From Pseudomonas sp. GD04019 (GTDB taxonomy: Bacteria > Pseudomonadota > Gammaproteobacteria > Pseudomonadales > Pseudomonadaceae), in NCBI RefSeq assembly GCF_029837695.1, contig NZ_JAOEEA010000015.1, forward strand, positions 1 to 64,000: 64,000 bases of DNA, in the 5' to 3' direction. A program made the translations under genes and the position numbers. Positions 45,557-54,008 of this stretch are shown here, one piece after another. Below the pieces are notes generated by a model. The model worked only from the letters and a program-made list of their open reading frames with translations, was not told the origin of the DNA and searched no databases. Position 1 is the stretch's first letter. The number at the start of each line of letters is the position of its first letter.

Positions 45557-45967
45557 CTATTTGCCCTTGTGCATCAGTGGGGCGGGCCCACGTTGCATCT
45601 GGTCGAGTAGCACATATCTACCTTGCAGGCGGACAGCCGGGCTGCGCTTCGCTTCGCCACGGCCTGCCGCCGTGGCGCCCAGTTGTTCAATCTTCTTGAC
45701 GGTTTCCGCCACTAGGATTGCGTCAGCCTTGTCGCGCATGGAGACAATCTGCTCGGTCGCTCTCGTGACATCGTGATCGCCGCCGTACAGCCCGTCGCCT
45801 CTGAGAAGGTCATGCAGGTGATGGATCGGATCAATTCCAAGTGGGGTCGAGGCACGCTCCGCCTGGGCGGGGTGCCGGTGACTCCTGACTGGGGATGTGT
45901 CGGGAAATGCTCGGCCCAAGCTATACCACACGGTTAGATCAGCTCTGGACAGTGAGGTGAGGCACAC
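45557..45967 (-). CDS. Hypothetical protein or gene fragment
   Basis: Up to 136 residues, not recognised. Only the C-terminal half (IVSMRDKADAILVAETVKKI, then GATAAGRGEAKRS) reads like protein-coding sequence; the N-terminal part is rich in Pro/Arg/Ser as in random frames. Probably a remnant between the mer and cad blocks. Confidence 0.3.
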   Translation of the reverse strand: MCLTSLSRADLTVWYSLGRAFPDTSPVRSHRHPAQAERASTPLGIDPIHHLHDLLRGDGLYGGDHDVTRATEQIVSMRDKADAILVAETVKKIEQLGATAAGRGEAKRSPAVRLQGRYVLLDQMQRGPAPLMHKGK

Positions 45968-46032
45968 CCCAGCGCTGCTAGGAAGCCGGCTTACTGCTCA
46001 GAAGAACCACCTTACCAGTGGCTACGTGTAAC

Positions 46033-46194
46033 GGCTCGCATTTGAAAACAACCGGGCTCGCAATTAACGCGATTCCCGGCTCAGATTAACTGCAACTGAC
46101 GAAGCCCTCGGGCTCACATTAACTGCGAGCGAGCTTGCATTCAGCCGCTTCGGCTCGCATTCAATCTCAATGGGCTCACGCTTTCTGCAACTAA
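46033..46194. repeat. Seven tandem-like repeats GGCTC(G/A)CATTAACTGC
   Basis: Units start at 46033, 46055, 46078, 46111, 46132, 46152 and 46173, about 21 bp apart with one longer step. The best matches are 46078 and 46111. Clusters like this mark transposase-binding ends of Mu/Tn7-like elements, and a relic of a Mu-type transposase lies at 50816-52271 in the same segment. Confidence 0.65.
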
Positions 46195-46236
46195 CCAGAG
46201 CAATCCAGAGACATCGTGCCACTGCAAGAGAACCCG

Positions 46237-47106
46237 CTAGCCTTTGCTTCTACGATCTAGCCCAAAGGGTTCGGCGAACTGCCCAAGGTAGCCTTTGGGG
46301 TAGTCCTTTTCATGCAACCCGACCTCGGCCTCCCCTAGCTTCCCCGCACTGTCGAAGAAGGTGCCGAACAGTCGATCCCAGACCATCAGAAACTCACCAA
46401 AGTTGACCTGGGCATCTTCAAAGTCGCGCTTGTGATGCCAGCGATGAATTTCAGCAACCCCGATCAAATGACGCAGCCATCCAAGCCGGTAGTCCAGGTT
46501 CGAATGTTGGAAAGCCAAGTGCACGGTCAGAATGCCAAACCAGGTGGCGACTACGGCAGACGGGGCGCCTAATGCGAGCAGAATCACCAGCCCCGGGCCG
46601 GCCATGAGCGCCGCGTGCAGGGGATGGCGTCGCTCCCCGTTCACCCAATACAACCGCTCGGCGCTGTGATGAATCATATGAAAACGCCACAACCATTGCA
46701 CTCGGTGACTAATTCGATGCATGGCGTACAGGCCCAGATCGAGCACGGCAGCGACCAGTAGCAACTGGAGCCACAGCGGACTCTCGATCGGAAAGAGACG
46801 AACCGAAGCCGGCACCGCATCGCCAAGTTTGGCCAGGATTTCCGCGGTGAATTGAATGACGGAAAGGTTCACCAGCATGTGCAGCAGATCTGTCGCGGTG
46901 TCTTGATGATCCTCAAGCCAGGCTTCGCGAAAAGGTTGGATGCGCTCCAAGCCAGCGATGCTCAACAGTCCTATCGCGGCGGCTATGGGAGTGGTGGGCC
47001 AATACGGTACGCCGGCATACAGCGCCCAGATCATGAAGGCGGCAGCGCCACCAAACACGAGTGGATAGCTCACCCACCGTATGACAAATCGAAGAAAGGT
47101 CGACAT
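46237..47106 (-). CDS. Sterol desaturase / fatty acid hydroxylase family protein (copy 2)
   Basis: 289 residues, with the same His clusters as the first copy (HRISH, HMIHHSAERLYW, HRWHH) and clearly homologous along the whole length. It ends the leftward operon cadA relic - DUF3703 - lspA - araC - this gene. Substrate unknown. Confidence 0.82.
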   Translation of the reverse strand: MSTFLRFVIRWVSYPLVFGGAAAFMIWALYAGVPYWPTTPIAAAIGLLSIAGLERIQPFREAWLEDHQDTATDLLHMLVNLSVIQFTAEILAKLGDAVPASVRLFPIESPLWLQLLLVAAVLDLGLYAMHRISHRVQWLWRFHMIHHSAERLYWVNGERRHPLHAALMAGPGLVILLALGAPSAVVATWFGILTVHLAFQHSNLDYRLGWLRHLIGVAEIHRWHHKRDFEDAQVNFGEFLMVWDRLFGTFFDSAGKLGEAEVGLHEKDYPKGYLGQFAEPFGLDRRSKG

Positions 47107-47174
47107 CGTTCAGCTCCCTGTGATGGAGCCATGACTCTATTCGGAGATTCCAGCTTTCGACTTGAACGAAAGAG

Positions 47175-47921
47175 CTAGGATTCCTGGAGATCGACTTCAG
47201 CCAGGGCAGATGATGGATCGATGCCCAGCAGCGTCCGGAATGTTCGGGAGAAATGCGCCGAGTCAGAAAAGCCCGCCTCATGCGCCGCTTCGGTCAGCCG
47301 CCCCCCTTTGGCCAGGTGCTGTAGGGCTTGCGTGAGACGTAACCATTTCGCATAGCTGCGAAGCGGCAGACCTGTCTGTTCCACGAACCAATGGGAAAAC
47401 CGTGTGGGTGATAAATGCACCAGTGCGGCCATTTCTTCGCGTCTCATTTGGCCTCTACGCAGCGCTTCAATCACCTTGGTCAAGCGAGGATCTGAGATCG
47501 GTGGGTCGGGTAGCCGCAGCGCCTGGCGCACCCCAGCCTTCAGCTGTACAGCACTGTGTCCTGTCTCGCGCAGCGCGCCGATAATCGCCGCTACATCCGC
47601 CGGCGTGATCTCAATCACCCTCGCTTCTTCGGTACCCCGCAAAGCACGAGCTTCCTCGGACAGCGCATCCACATAGATCGACAGAACTCGACCGGCGCTC
47701 AGCCGGTGTTTCAAGCCTGCCGGAATGAAGATGGCTGCCCCTGAATGAATACCCAGCGGGGTTTCGACCGCTACGGTTGAATCGAGGCCCACTGAGATCT
47801 GATGCGCCTGATGGTGGTGCCAGCCTTGGTGACCGGCACGCCCATGAAAGACTCCGATACCGGGTCCGACCCATGCATGGCCTACCCAGCGCACTGTGTC
47901 CGTCGAAGGCGAGCTTTTCAT
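47175..47921 (-). CDS. AraC-family regulator (copy 2)
   Basis: 248 residues, cupin-like N-terminus (GWHHHQAHQISVGLDS) and AraC HTH (TRFSHWFVEQTGLPLRSYAKW, AHEAGFSDSAHFSRTF). It is paralogous to 2259-2987. Its ATG overlaps the lspA stop by 4 bp. Confidence 0.82.
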   Translation of the reverse strand: MKSSPSTDTVRWVGHAWVGPGIGVFHGRAGHQGWHHHQAHQISVGLDSTVAVETPLGIHSGAAIFIPAGLKHRLSAGRVLSIYVDALSEEARALRGTEEARVIEITPADVAAIIGALRETGHSAVQLKAGVRQALRLPDPPISDPRLTKVIEALRRGQMRREEMAALVHLSPTRFSHWFVEQTGLPLRSYAKWLRLTQALQHLAKGGRLTEAAHEAGFSDSAHFSRTFRTLLGIDPSSALAEVDLQES

Positions 47922-48430
47922 TCTCTGGCTCGGTCCACTTCCGCTTTTGGGTTCAGCAAACTGCTCAGGATCAACATGGCGGCGCCACCGACGATACCGA
48001 TATCCGCCAGGTTAAACGCCGGCCAATGCCAGGACTGCCAGTAGAAATCCAGGTAGTCGATCACATGACCACGGAATGCGCGGTCAATCAGATTCCCAAC
48101 TGCACCGCCCAGTATGAGGCTATAGCCCAGCGCTTCGCTCTTGGGCCTGGGCTTACGCAGGATCAGCGCGAGCACTATCGAAATGATGACGGCCAGGGCG
48201 ATGAAGACGTATCGCTGCCAACCGCCCGCGTCAGCCAGGAAGCTGAACGCAGCGCCGGTATTCCAGAAATGAACCAGATTGAAGAACGTGGCCATAGGAG
48301 TCACGGAGCCGACCGGGAGCGAACCCTCAATTGTGCTCTTGAACACCTGGTCGGCTAACGCAATTGCTAGCGATAACGACCACCAAAGCCAAGGAGCGCC
48401 GAAAAGTGACCTTTCAGGAGAAGAGCTCAT
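47918..48430 (-). CDS. Signal peptidase II, LspA/PbrC-like
   Basis: 170 residues, four membrane helices, catalytic aspartates in GGAVGNLIDRAF and FNLADIGIVGGAAM, plus NTGAAFSFL. It removes lipoprotein signal peptides. Extra lspA copies in lead/cadmium clusters are called PbrC, which fits this place between DUF3703 and AraC. Overlaps both neighbours by 4 bp. Confidence 0.9.
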   Translation of the reverse strand: MSSSPERSLFGAPWLWWSLSLAIALADQVFKSTIEGSLPVGSVTPMATFFNLVHFWNTGAAFSFLADAGGWQRYVFIALAVIISIVLALILRKPRPKSEALGYSLILGGAVGNLIDRAFRGHVIDYLDFYWQSWHWPAFNLADIGIVGGAAMLILSSLLNPKAEVDRARE

Positions 48431-48774
48431 CGCGACTCTCCTTGAAGAAGTCGCTGCAACTCCTGGGAGACGGGCATCGGCGCGAAAGCACTAACCCTGG
48501 CCCGCCCGGTGTTTCCGAGTGGCACCCAGATCCAGGAGAACAGCAGTGCCGCAATGATCCGAGGCACTTGGCCGAGCACCTCCCGATAGTCGCGCAACTG
48601 CCAGCCAGCCCTCAGCATCAGCCAATGGCTCCGAGCGTGAAGGACTGGCATTCGCTGGCTCAATATGTGGGCCCGCTCCAACCAGGGAAAGGTTCCGGCT
48701 TCATCCTTTTCTCGGAGGGCCTGCTTTGCTCGTGAGAAGGCTTCATCAATGGCAATGCGGAGGGCTGTATTCAT
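48427..48774 (-). CDS. DUF3703 protein
   Basis: 115 residues: AIDEAFSRAKQALREKDEAG, FPWLERAHILSQRMPVLHARSH, then LRDYREVLGQVPRIIAALLF and TGRARVSAFAPMPVSQEL. DUF3703 genes recur in Cd/Pb/Zn clusters; function unknown. ATG at 48774; overlaps lspA by 4 bp. Confidence 0.75.
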   Translation of the reverse strand: MNTALRIAIDEAFSRAKQALREKDEAGTFPWLERAHILSQRMPVLHARSHWLMLRAGWQLRDYREVLGQVPRIIAALLFSWIWVPLGNTGRARVSAFAPMPVSQELQRLLQGESR

Positions 48775-48781
48775 CTGGATC

Positions 48782-48931
48782 TCACTTGCGCAGCGGTCGA
48801 AGGCCATTCAGGACAACCAGCAAGCTGACGCCCATAGACGCGCAGCCGCATGGGGACGGGCCGGCTTGCTGCAAGGCGCAAGTCCCAGAGGAAGTAGTGG
48901 GCTTAGGGTCATCGCCACAGCAACTGGACAT
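48782..48931 (-). pseudogene. Deleted cadA/zntA-type P-ATPase relic (fused ends)
   Basis: 49 codons with a good AAGGAG ribosome site. The start (MSSCCGDDPKP) resembles the Cys-rich N-terminus of Cd/Zn/Pb ATPases, and the end (ASMGVSLLVVLNGLRPLRK) matches their very last membrane helix. The whole catalytic middle is missing, so an internal deletion seems to have fused the two ends. The tiny protein could still be made and bind metal. Confidence 0.6.
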
Positions 48932-49084
48932 GAAATACTCCTTGGTCAGATGTGCCAAGTGAACACCCTGTAGTCGCAATAGGGTCAAGCGCTATGGATT
49001 GAGGCGATGCAAAAAAAGAATTTAAGCCGTGAATAGGAAAGAGGTCTGCCGCTTGATCCTCGATCAAAAGCAGGGTCTTCGACC

Positions 49085-49498
49085 TCAGGATTGAAGAAGT
49101 GGAGTGCCGCCCTCCACCAGACCCGAAAGTATTCCGCAGTCCAGGCTTTGTCGTTCGTCATCGCAGCAGCCCCGCAACGTCACCAACTGGTTTTCGAGGG
49201 CATGTAAGGATGCGATCTGAGCCCTTACCTGGGCGATATGTCTATCAAGGAGCGTATTGATCGCCGTGCATGGTTGCTGCGGCTGCTCCTGAAAGCCCTG
49301 TAAAACACCAATTTCTTCCAGTGACATGCCAAAAGAGCGGCATCGGCGAATGAACAGCAGTTTCTCCACATGATCCGCTTCGTAGGCTCGGTAGCCATTG
49401 TCCTGACGGTTAGGAGGTGGGAGCAGTCCCTGACGTTCATAAAAACGAATCGTCTGAATGTCCGCCCCCGTCAGCTTTGCAAGTTGGCCTATGCGCAT
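49085..49498 (-). CDS. CadR/PbrR-type MerR-family regulator
   Basis: 137 residues. HTH MRIGQLAKLTGADIQTIRFY, and Cys ligands in QPCTAIN, RGCCDDE and LDCGIL, the pattern of Cd/Pb-sensing CadR/PbrR. Divergent from the CDF transporter with its operator at 49535-49565. Confidence 0.88.
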   Translation of the reverse strand: MRIGQLAKLTGADIQTIRFYERQGLLPPPNRQDNGYRAYEADHVEKLLFIRRCRSFGMSLEEIGVLQGFQEQPQQPCTAINTLLDRHIAQVRAQIASLHALENQLVTLRGCCDDERQSLDCGILSGLVEGGTPLLQS

Positions 49499-49534
49499 GG
49501 CCTTCTCCTGAGTGAAAACTCAGTATATCCATGC

Positions 49535-49565
49535 TTGACCCTATACCTGCTATATGGTTTTTAAT
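49535..49565 (+). promoter_or_regulatory. CadR-type promoter/operator
   Basis: TTGACC, 19-bp spacer CTATACCTGCTATATGGTT, TTTAAT. The dyad ACCCTATA...TATATGGT spans the spacer, as for MerR-family metal promoters. It drives the CDF gene. Confidence 0.75.
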
Positions 49566-49598
49566 CGACAAAATAAAGCCCGATAGGAGAAGCGAATC

Positions 49599-50492
49599 AT
49601 GAGTTCTTGTGAGAAGTCCTGTGGCTGTGGCCCAGTTTCGGCAACCACAGAAGCGGCAACCGCGCCTTCGAATGAAGGAACATGGGTCAGCAGTTTTTCT
49701 GTACCCAAGATGGATTGCCCTTCAGAAGAACGAATGATTCGGCTCGCACTGAATGGCTTGCCTGAGCTCAATTCGTTGTCCTTTGATTTGACCAGCAGAC
49801 AGGTACGCGCTTTCCATGACGGGGCGGTTGACCAGATCGCTACCAAGCTGGAGTCACTTGGCCTGGGTGCAGCGTTGCTGGGTACTGAGCCGGCCAGTCA
49901 GGAAGCAGCCTCGGCCAATAGTGCCAATGAAGAGCTGACTGCTTCGAAAGAGGCAAGCACGCTGAAGATCCTGCTCGGTATCAATGCCGCGATGTTTGTC
50001 ATCGAGATGGGTGCAGGTTTGATCGCCCAGTCGACTGGCCTGGTTGCCGACTCGTTGGACATGTTTGCTGATGCTGCCGTCTATGGGCTGGCTCTCTATG
50101 CGGTCGGCCGGAGTGCACGGCTTCAAGTTCGGGCTGCCCACCTGGCGGGGGTCTTTCAGATCGTGTTGGCTCTGGGCGTGCTCGTGGAAGTGGCTAGACG
50201 CGTCCTCTACGGCAGCGAACCTGAGTCGATGCTGATGATGGGGATTGGCGCAGTCGCACTAGTCGCAAACGTCAGCTGTCTCTTGATGATCTATGGCCAC
50301 CGCGAAGGTGGTGCACACATGAAAGCGAGTTGGATTTTTTCAGCCAATGATGTGCTCGCGAACATTGGTGTTATTGCAGCAGGTGCATTGGTTGCCTGGA
50401 CAGGTTCTTCCTACCCAGATTTGGTGATTGGTACTGTCGTGGGCCTCATCGTACTGAACGGTGCGCGCCGAATACTGGCATTGAAAGCCTGA
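49599..50492 (+). CDS. CDF cation transporter with N-terminal HMA-like domain
   Basis: 297 residues. A Cys-rich start (MSSCEKSCGCGP), an HMA-like fold with KMDCPSEERMIRLAL, then six membrane helices of a cation transporter (CDF) with DSLDMFADAAVYGLAL and SANDVLANIGVIAAG. Likely exports Cd/Zn/Pb under CadR control. The MSSC start resembles that of the cadA relic. Confidence 0.88.
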   Translation: MSSCEKSCGCGPVSATTEAATAPSNEGTWVSSFSVPKMDCPSEERMIRLALNGLPELNSLSFDLTSRQVRAFHDGAVDQIATKLESLGLGAALLGTEPASQEAASANSANEELTASKEASTLKILLGINAAMFVIEMGAGLIAQSTGLVADSLDMFADAAVYGLALYAVGRSARLQVRAAHLAGVFQIVLALGVLVEVARRVLYGSEPESMLMMGIGAVALVANVSCLLMIYGHREGGAHMKASWIFSANDVLANIGVIAAGALVAWTGSSYPDLVIGTVVGLIVLNGARRILALKA

Positions 50493-50504
50493 CCAACCGG
50501 ACAC

Positions 50505-50772
50505 CGACATGCCCGTGATTCACTTGAGCACTACCGACGTACAAGCAAGGATCAGCGTGAGCAGGAGCAGCGCCGGCACGAAGCGCAGGTGCTGCAGCTG
50601 GAGGCTCACCAGCTACAGCAGACGCTAATCGTTAAACAAGACGAACTGACCCGGTTGAACCGCGACAATGAGCGCCTGCTCACCGAGGCCCGACTACTGC
50701 TGAAGGAACAGGCCACTCAGCAGGATCGGTTGGAGCGACAGACTGGCGAACTTGCAGTGCAGCGTCGAAGTT
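50505..50772 (+). pseudogene. KfrA-like coiled-coil protein, fragment
   Basis: Frame reading SLEHYRRTSKDQREQEQRR and LQQTLIVKQDELTRLNRDNE, a highly charged coiled coil typical of the C-terminal part of KfrA-like DNA-binding proteins of Pseudomonas islands. N-terminal DNA-binding part and C-terminus are missing; the frame loses this character near 50772, where the transposase-relic segment begins. Confidence 0.6.
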
Positions 50773-50815
50773 GGCTATTTTTGCCCAACCCCGAAAACGT
50801 GAAATTAGCCAGTGA

Positions 50816-51787
50816 TCAGATCGGCAGCCCCGCCGCCAGCATCTTGTCACGCAGCTCGGCAGCGCGCGCGGGGTCAAGCGCGTTACTGAGCAGCGCCTTG
50901 ATCTCGGTAGGCCTGGCGTCGAACTGCTCCACCAGATCCTTGATGCGGTAGCCGTGGCGCGTCAGGGTCGGTTCCAGGTCATCCAGTTGGCGCGACAGCA
51001 CCGATTCCACCAGCTCCGCCGAAACGGGCTTCTCGCCGGTCAGGTAGCCCGCTTCCAGTGCCAAACTGATGTGCAGTTGGATTTGCAGTGGTGTGCGCAG
51101 CTTGGTGGCGAGCAGGTCTATGGCGTCTTCACTCAGGATCGACTCGGGTTCGACCTTCCCTTTAGTGCAGGTTTCCAGCAACCAATGAATGTATTCGCGC
51201 TGACTGCCGGCGATGCCGTCGAGCGAGAAGATGTCGGTGCGGTAGCCGATTTCCTCCATCGTCGGCCGGCGCAGGTCGTTACGCAGCTTGGGATGCCCGG
51301 CCAGTACCACCGACAGTCGGCCGTCGCCATCCTCTACCAGCTCCATCAAACGTTTGAGACCAGTCAGCGTATGGCCGTTGAGGTCATGTGCCTCATCAAC
51401 GAACAGGGCCACCGGGCGCTTATTCTTCCTCACCAGCTCGCGCAGGTCACGCTCACGTTTTTCGCCCTGGGTCGGGATGCGTACCTGCTTCTCGGTGGAA
51501 AGGTCGTAGAAGAGCGCGGCGATGAAGGTGGCCAGTTTGATGCTGTGTTTCTCGATCGCCAGCGACTTGGATACCGTGATCTTCTTTTCCTCTTCCATCG
51601 CCTGCTGAAGCCGGCGCAGCATCACGGTCTTGCCGCTGCCAATGACGCCGCAGAGCGCGATCAGCCGACCTTCGAAGATCGCCGCCTTGATATCCTTGAT
51701 CAGTTGCTGGTGGTGGGCGGTCTCAAAGTACCCGGCCTGGTTCAGTGGCAACGTCAGTCCGTAGTGCTGCATCACTTCAACCCGCAT
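50816..51787 (-). CDS. AAA ATPase of a Mu/Tn7-type transposon (TnsC/MuB/ExeA-like)
   Basis: 323 residues. Walker A GVIGSGKTVMLRRL, Walker B VALFVDEAHDLNG, and a helical C-terminus. It is the target-choice ATPase partner of a DDE transposase; the transposase remnant directly upstream overlaps it by 11 bp. The gene looks complete although its partner is not. Confidence 0.8.
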   Translation of the reverse strand: MRVEVMQHYGLTLPLNQAGYFETAHHQQLIKDIKAAIFEGRLIALCGVIGSGKTVMLRRLQQAMEEEKKITVSKSLAIEKHSIKLATFIAALFYDLSTEKQVRIPTQGEKRERDLRELVRKNKRPVALFVDEAHDLNGHTLTGLKRLMELVEDGDGRLSVVLAGHPKLRNDLRRPTMEEIGYRTDIFSLDGIAGSQREYIHWLLETCTKGKVEPESILSEDAIDLLATKLRTPLQIQLHISLALEAGYLTGEKPVSAELVESVLSRQLDDLEPTLTRHGYRIKDLVEQFDARPTEIKALLSNALDPARAAELRDKMLAAGLPI

Positions 51788-52271
51788 GTTCTTCTCCTGT
51801 TTTCTTATGGCGGAAGTAGCCCCGCACGCGCTCCAACACGATGCGTCGTGTCAGGGTTTCGCTCAGCACCTGGTGGATGAATGCCTGATCCTCGGGCGAG
51901 AGCTTGGCTAACGGCTGAGCCAAGTCATCGGCAACGGCGAGCTTAGCCGCGATCACGCTGGGAAACCGGTACTCGTGTGCCGCTGGGTCGAATGGTTGGC
52001 GCGGCAGTTCCACCGCTGTCGCGGACGGCGCCAGTCGCACATTGTCACCAGCCAGTGCGGCAATCGGCAGGCCGAGCTGGTCAGCCAGCGAACGGATGCG
52101 CTCGGCCCGCTCATACACCTTGCCACGCTTGAAGGCACGGTAGCGATGCAGCGGAATCGGCCCAGAGACCGGGTAGTAAGGCCCGAAGCGCTCACAGTCG
52201 AATTCGGCATAGAGTTCGTCGTCGAACAAGCCCCAGAGCAACACCACGGTTTCGCCCGCCATGTCCGGCTC
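51777..52271 (-). pseudogene. Mu-type DDE transposase, C-terminal fragment
   Basis: About 165 codons (ETSEPDMAGETVVLLWGLF, DCERFGPYYPVSGPIPLHRY) matching the C-terminal domain of Mu/TniA-like transposases. Everything before it, including the catalytic core, is missing at the IS3-family element boundary. On the other side of that IS lies an unrelated recombinase, so the IS insertion was accompanied by deletion. Confidence 0.8.
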
Positions 52272-52287
52272 CGACGTCTCCCCGTCT

Positions 52288-53151
52288 TCAGTAGCAGCTG
52301 GCCTTAGAGTCCTGAGTCAATGTAACGGCTTTCGAGGCCAGTTGCTCGGCATAGGCCGATGGCGTTAACCCACCAAGCCCTTTCTTCGGTCTCTCTTCGT
52401 TGTATTCCCTGCGCCAGGACTCAATCACTACCTTGGCGTGCGGTAGGCTGGTGAACCAGTGCTCGTTTAGGCATTCATCACGAAAGCGCCCGTTAAACGA
52501 TTCGATGTAGGCGTTCTGATTGGGCTTTCCTGGCTCAATCAGGAACAGCTGCACACCTCGCTGATGAGCCCAGGTCAGCATGGCCCGACCACAGAACTCC
52601 TTGCCATTGTCCGTGCGGATGGCTTTGGGCAGACCGCGTGACATGGCCAGACGATCTAGGATGCGCGTCAACGAGTGCCCGCCAATCGCTCGTTCCGGCA
52701 CGATGGCGACAGCCTCATGGGTGGCATCATCCACCACGGTCAGGCTCTTGATGACACGCCCTTCAGCCGTGCGATCAAACACGAAGTCCATCGACCAGAC
52801 CTGATTGGCTGCCCGTGGACGCCCCAGCGGCTGTCGATCTGCAATCGGGATCTTCTTGCGCTTACGCCTTTTCACCTGCAAGCGGGCCTCGGCATACAGA
52901 CGCTCCACCCGCTTGTGGTTGATCACCTCGCCAGCCTGGCGCAGCTTCAAATAGATCATCGCGGCGCCATAGCGGCGATGCCGATGTGCCAGGGCCACAA
53001 TGCGCTCGCGCAGGCTCTGGTTGCGATCCGGCCTCGGTTGGTAGCGCAGCGCACTGGCGCTCATGCGGATTACCTGAAGCGCCCGGCGCTCACTCAAGCC
53101 GCGGGCCGTCATGTGGCGCACCAGCTCGCGACGGGAGGGTGCGCTCACCAC
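52288..53151 (-). CDS. IS3-family transposase OrfB
   Basis: 287 residues. HTH-containing start, then the DDE core: WSMDFVFDRTAEGRVIKSL, RTDNGKEFCGRAML, NAYIESFNGRFRDECLNEHW. It is made as an OrfAB fusion by -1 frameshifting at AAAAAAG (53157-53151). Confidence 0.93.
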   Translation of the reverse strand: MVSAPSRRELVRHMTARGLSERRALQVIRMSASALRYQPRPDRNQSLRERIVALAHRHRRYGAAMIYLKLRQAGEVINHKRVERLYAEARLQVKRRKRKKIPIADRQPLGRPRAANQVWSMDFVFDRTAEGRVIKSLTVVDDATHEAVAIVPERAIGGHSLTRILDRLAMSRGLPKAIRTDNGKEFCGRAMLTWAHQRGVQLFLIEPGKPNQNAYIESFNGRFRDECLNEHWFTSLPHAKVVIESWRREYNEERPKKGLGGLTPSAYAEQLASKAVTLTQDSKASCY

Positions 53152-53414
53152 TTTTTTCGCAAAGCCTCGCGGGTGACCTCGATTTCCAGCATCGACTCAG
53201 CGAGCATTTTCTTCAGCCGGGCGTTTTCGCTTTCCAGCGCCTTCAGGCGCTTGGCATCCGACACGCTCATCCCGCCAAACTTGCTACGCCAGAGGTAGTA
53301 ACTGGCCTCTGAAAAGCCGTGCCGACGACACAGCTCCTTGATCGGCAGTCCGGCCTCGGCTTCGCGCAGAAAGCCAATGATTTGCTCTTCAGTGAAACGC
53401 TTCTTCATGTCCAA
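53145..53414 (-). CDS. IS3-family transposase OrfA
   Basis: 89 residues. HTH_21-type MKKRFTEEQIIGFLREAEAG, ELCRRHGFSEASYYLWRSKF and a leucine zipper (LKALESENARLKKMLAES). It ends over the AAAAAAG slippery heptamer leading into OrfB. Confidence 0.93.
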   Translation of the reverse strand: MDMKKRFTEEQIIGFLREAEAGLPIKELCRRHGFSEASYYLWRSKFGGMSVSDAKRLKALESENARLKKMLAESMLEIEVTREALRKKW

Positions 53415-53475
53415 TCTCCTGGTTACTGGGATTGGACTCTAAAGCTGAGCGCTACTCAATTCGGGGGAGACGTCG

Positions 53476-54008
53476 ACCTTAGCCTGATCTTTGGTCAGGA
53501 ATTTGGTCAATCGCTTACGCTCTCGCACCATCACTGAGGGCTTCGTACTCTCGGCGTTAGGACGAGCTACGTGACTGAGGAAGCCGGAATGCGGAGTCGC
53601 TCTGACCCTTCGCTCGCCAAAGGGCAGCGCTGCGATCAGATCACGCTGCTTGGCCCATTGGTAGAACCTCACAATTAGGTTCAGTCGCTTGTTCAGAGTG
53701 CTGGGATCTAGTTCCAACTCACCGCTCGACCAGTCTCTATACCGCGACAGGACGCTCAGGCCATCTGCCTGACTCTCCTCATTCCAGGCCAGACCATTGG
53801 CCTCGAGGAAGGCGAAGTAGTCGAACAGACGGCGTCCATAGGCCTCCCACGTCAGAGCACTGAGTGCCTCACCTGACTCGACTAGCGTGTGCCAAAGGAA
53901 AGATTGCGCCGGCTCCACTGGCCAACCGTCGGCGCCAACCAACAGAGGGAAACCTTCGAATGATCGACCCGCTACAGCAAGGTCTTTTGTTGCGAACACC
54001 AGCCTCAT
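53476..54008 (-). pseudogene. Tyrosine recombinase/integrase, N-terminal fragment
   Basis: About 178 codons of a phage-integrase-family protein: core-binding domain with FLWHTLVESGEALSALTWEA, RLFDYFAFLEANGLAW and LNLIVRFYQWAKQRDLI. The catalytic domain with R..HxxR..Y is lost at the IS3-family element. Its start lies 118 bp from the right end of the element in umuC, the usual place for the enzyme that integrated it. Confidence 0.82.

Larger units (their letters stand above)
52272..53475 (-). mobile_element. IS3-family insertion sequence
   Basis: Two overlapping reading frames with a -1 frameshift site, bounded by a perfect 12-bp inverted repeat CGACGTCTCCCC (52272-52283 and 53464-53475). An inner inverted repeat AGTAGC...TTAGAGTCC lies at 52290 and 53456. 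The exact ends are uncertain by a few bases. The two flanks belong to different genes, so no target duplication can be read. Confidence 0.82.

Noticed and set aside
46033..46194. Possible CRISPR array
   Set aside because: Units are imperfect, about 21 bp apart with no unique spacers of constant length, and no cas genes are nearby.
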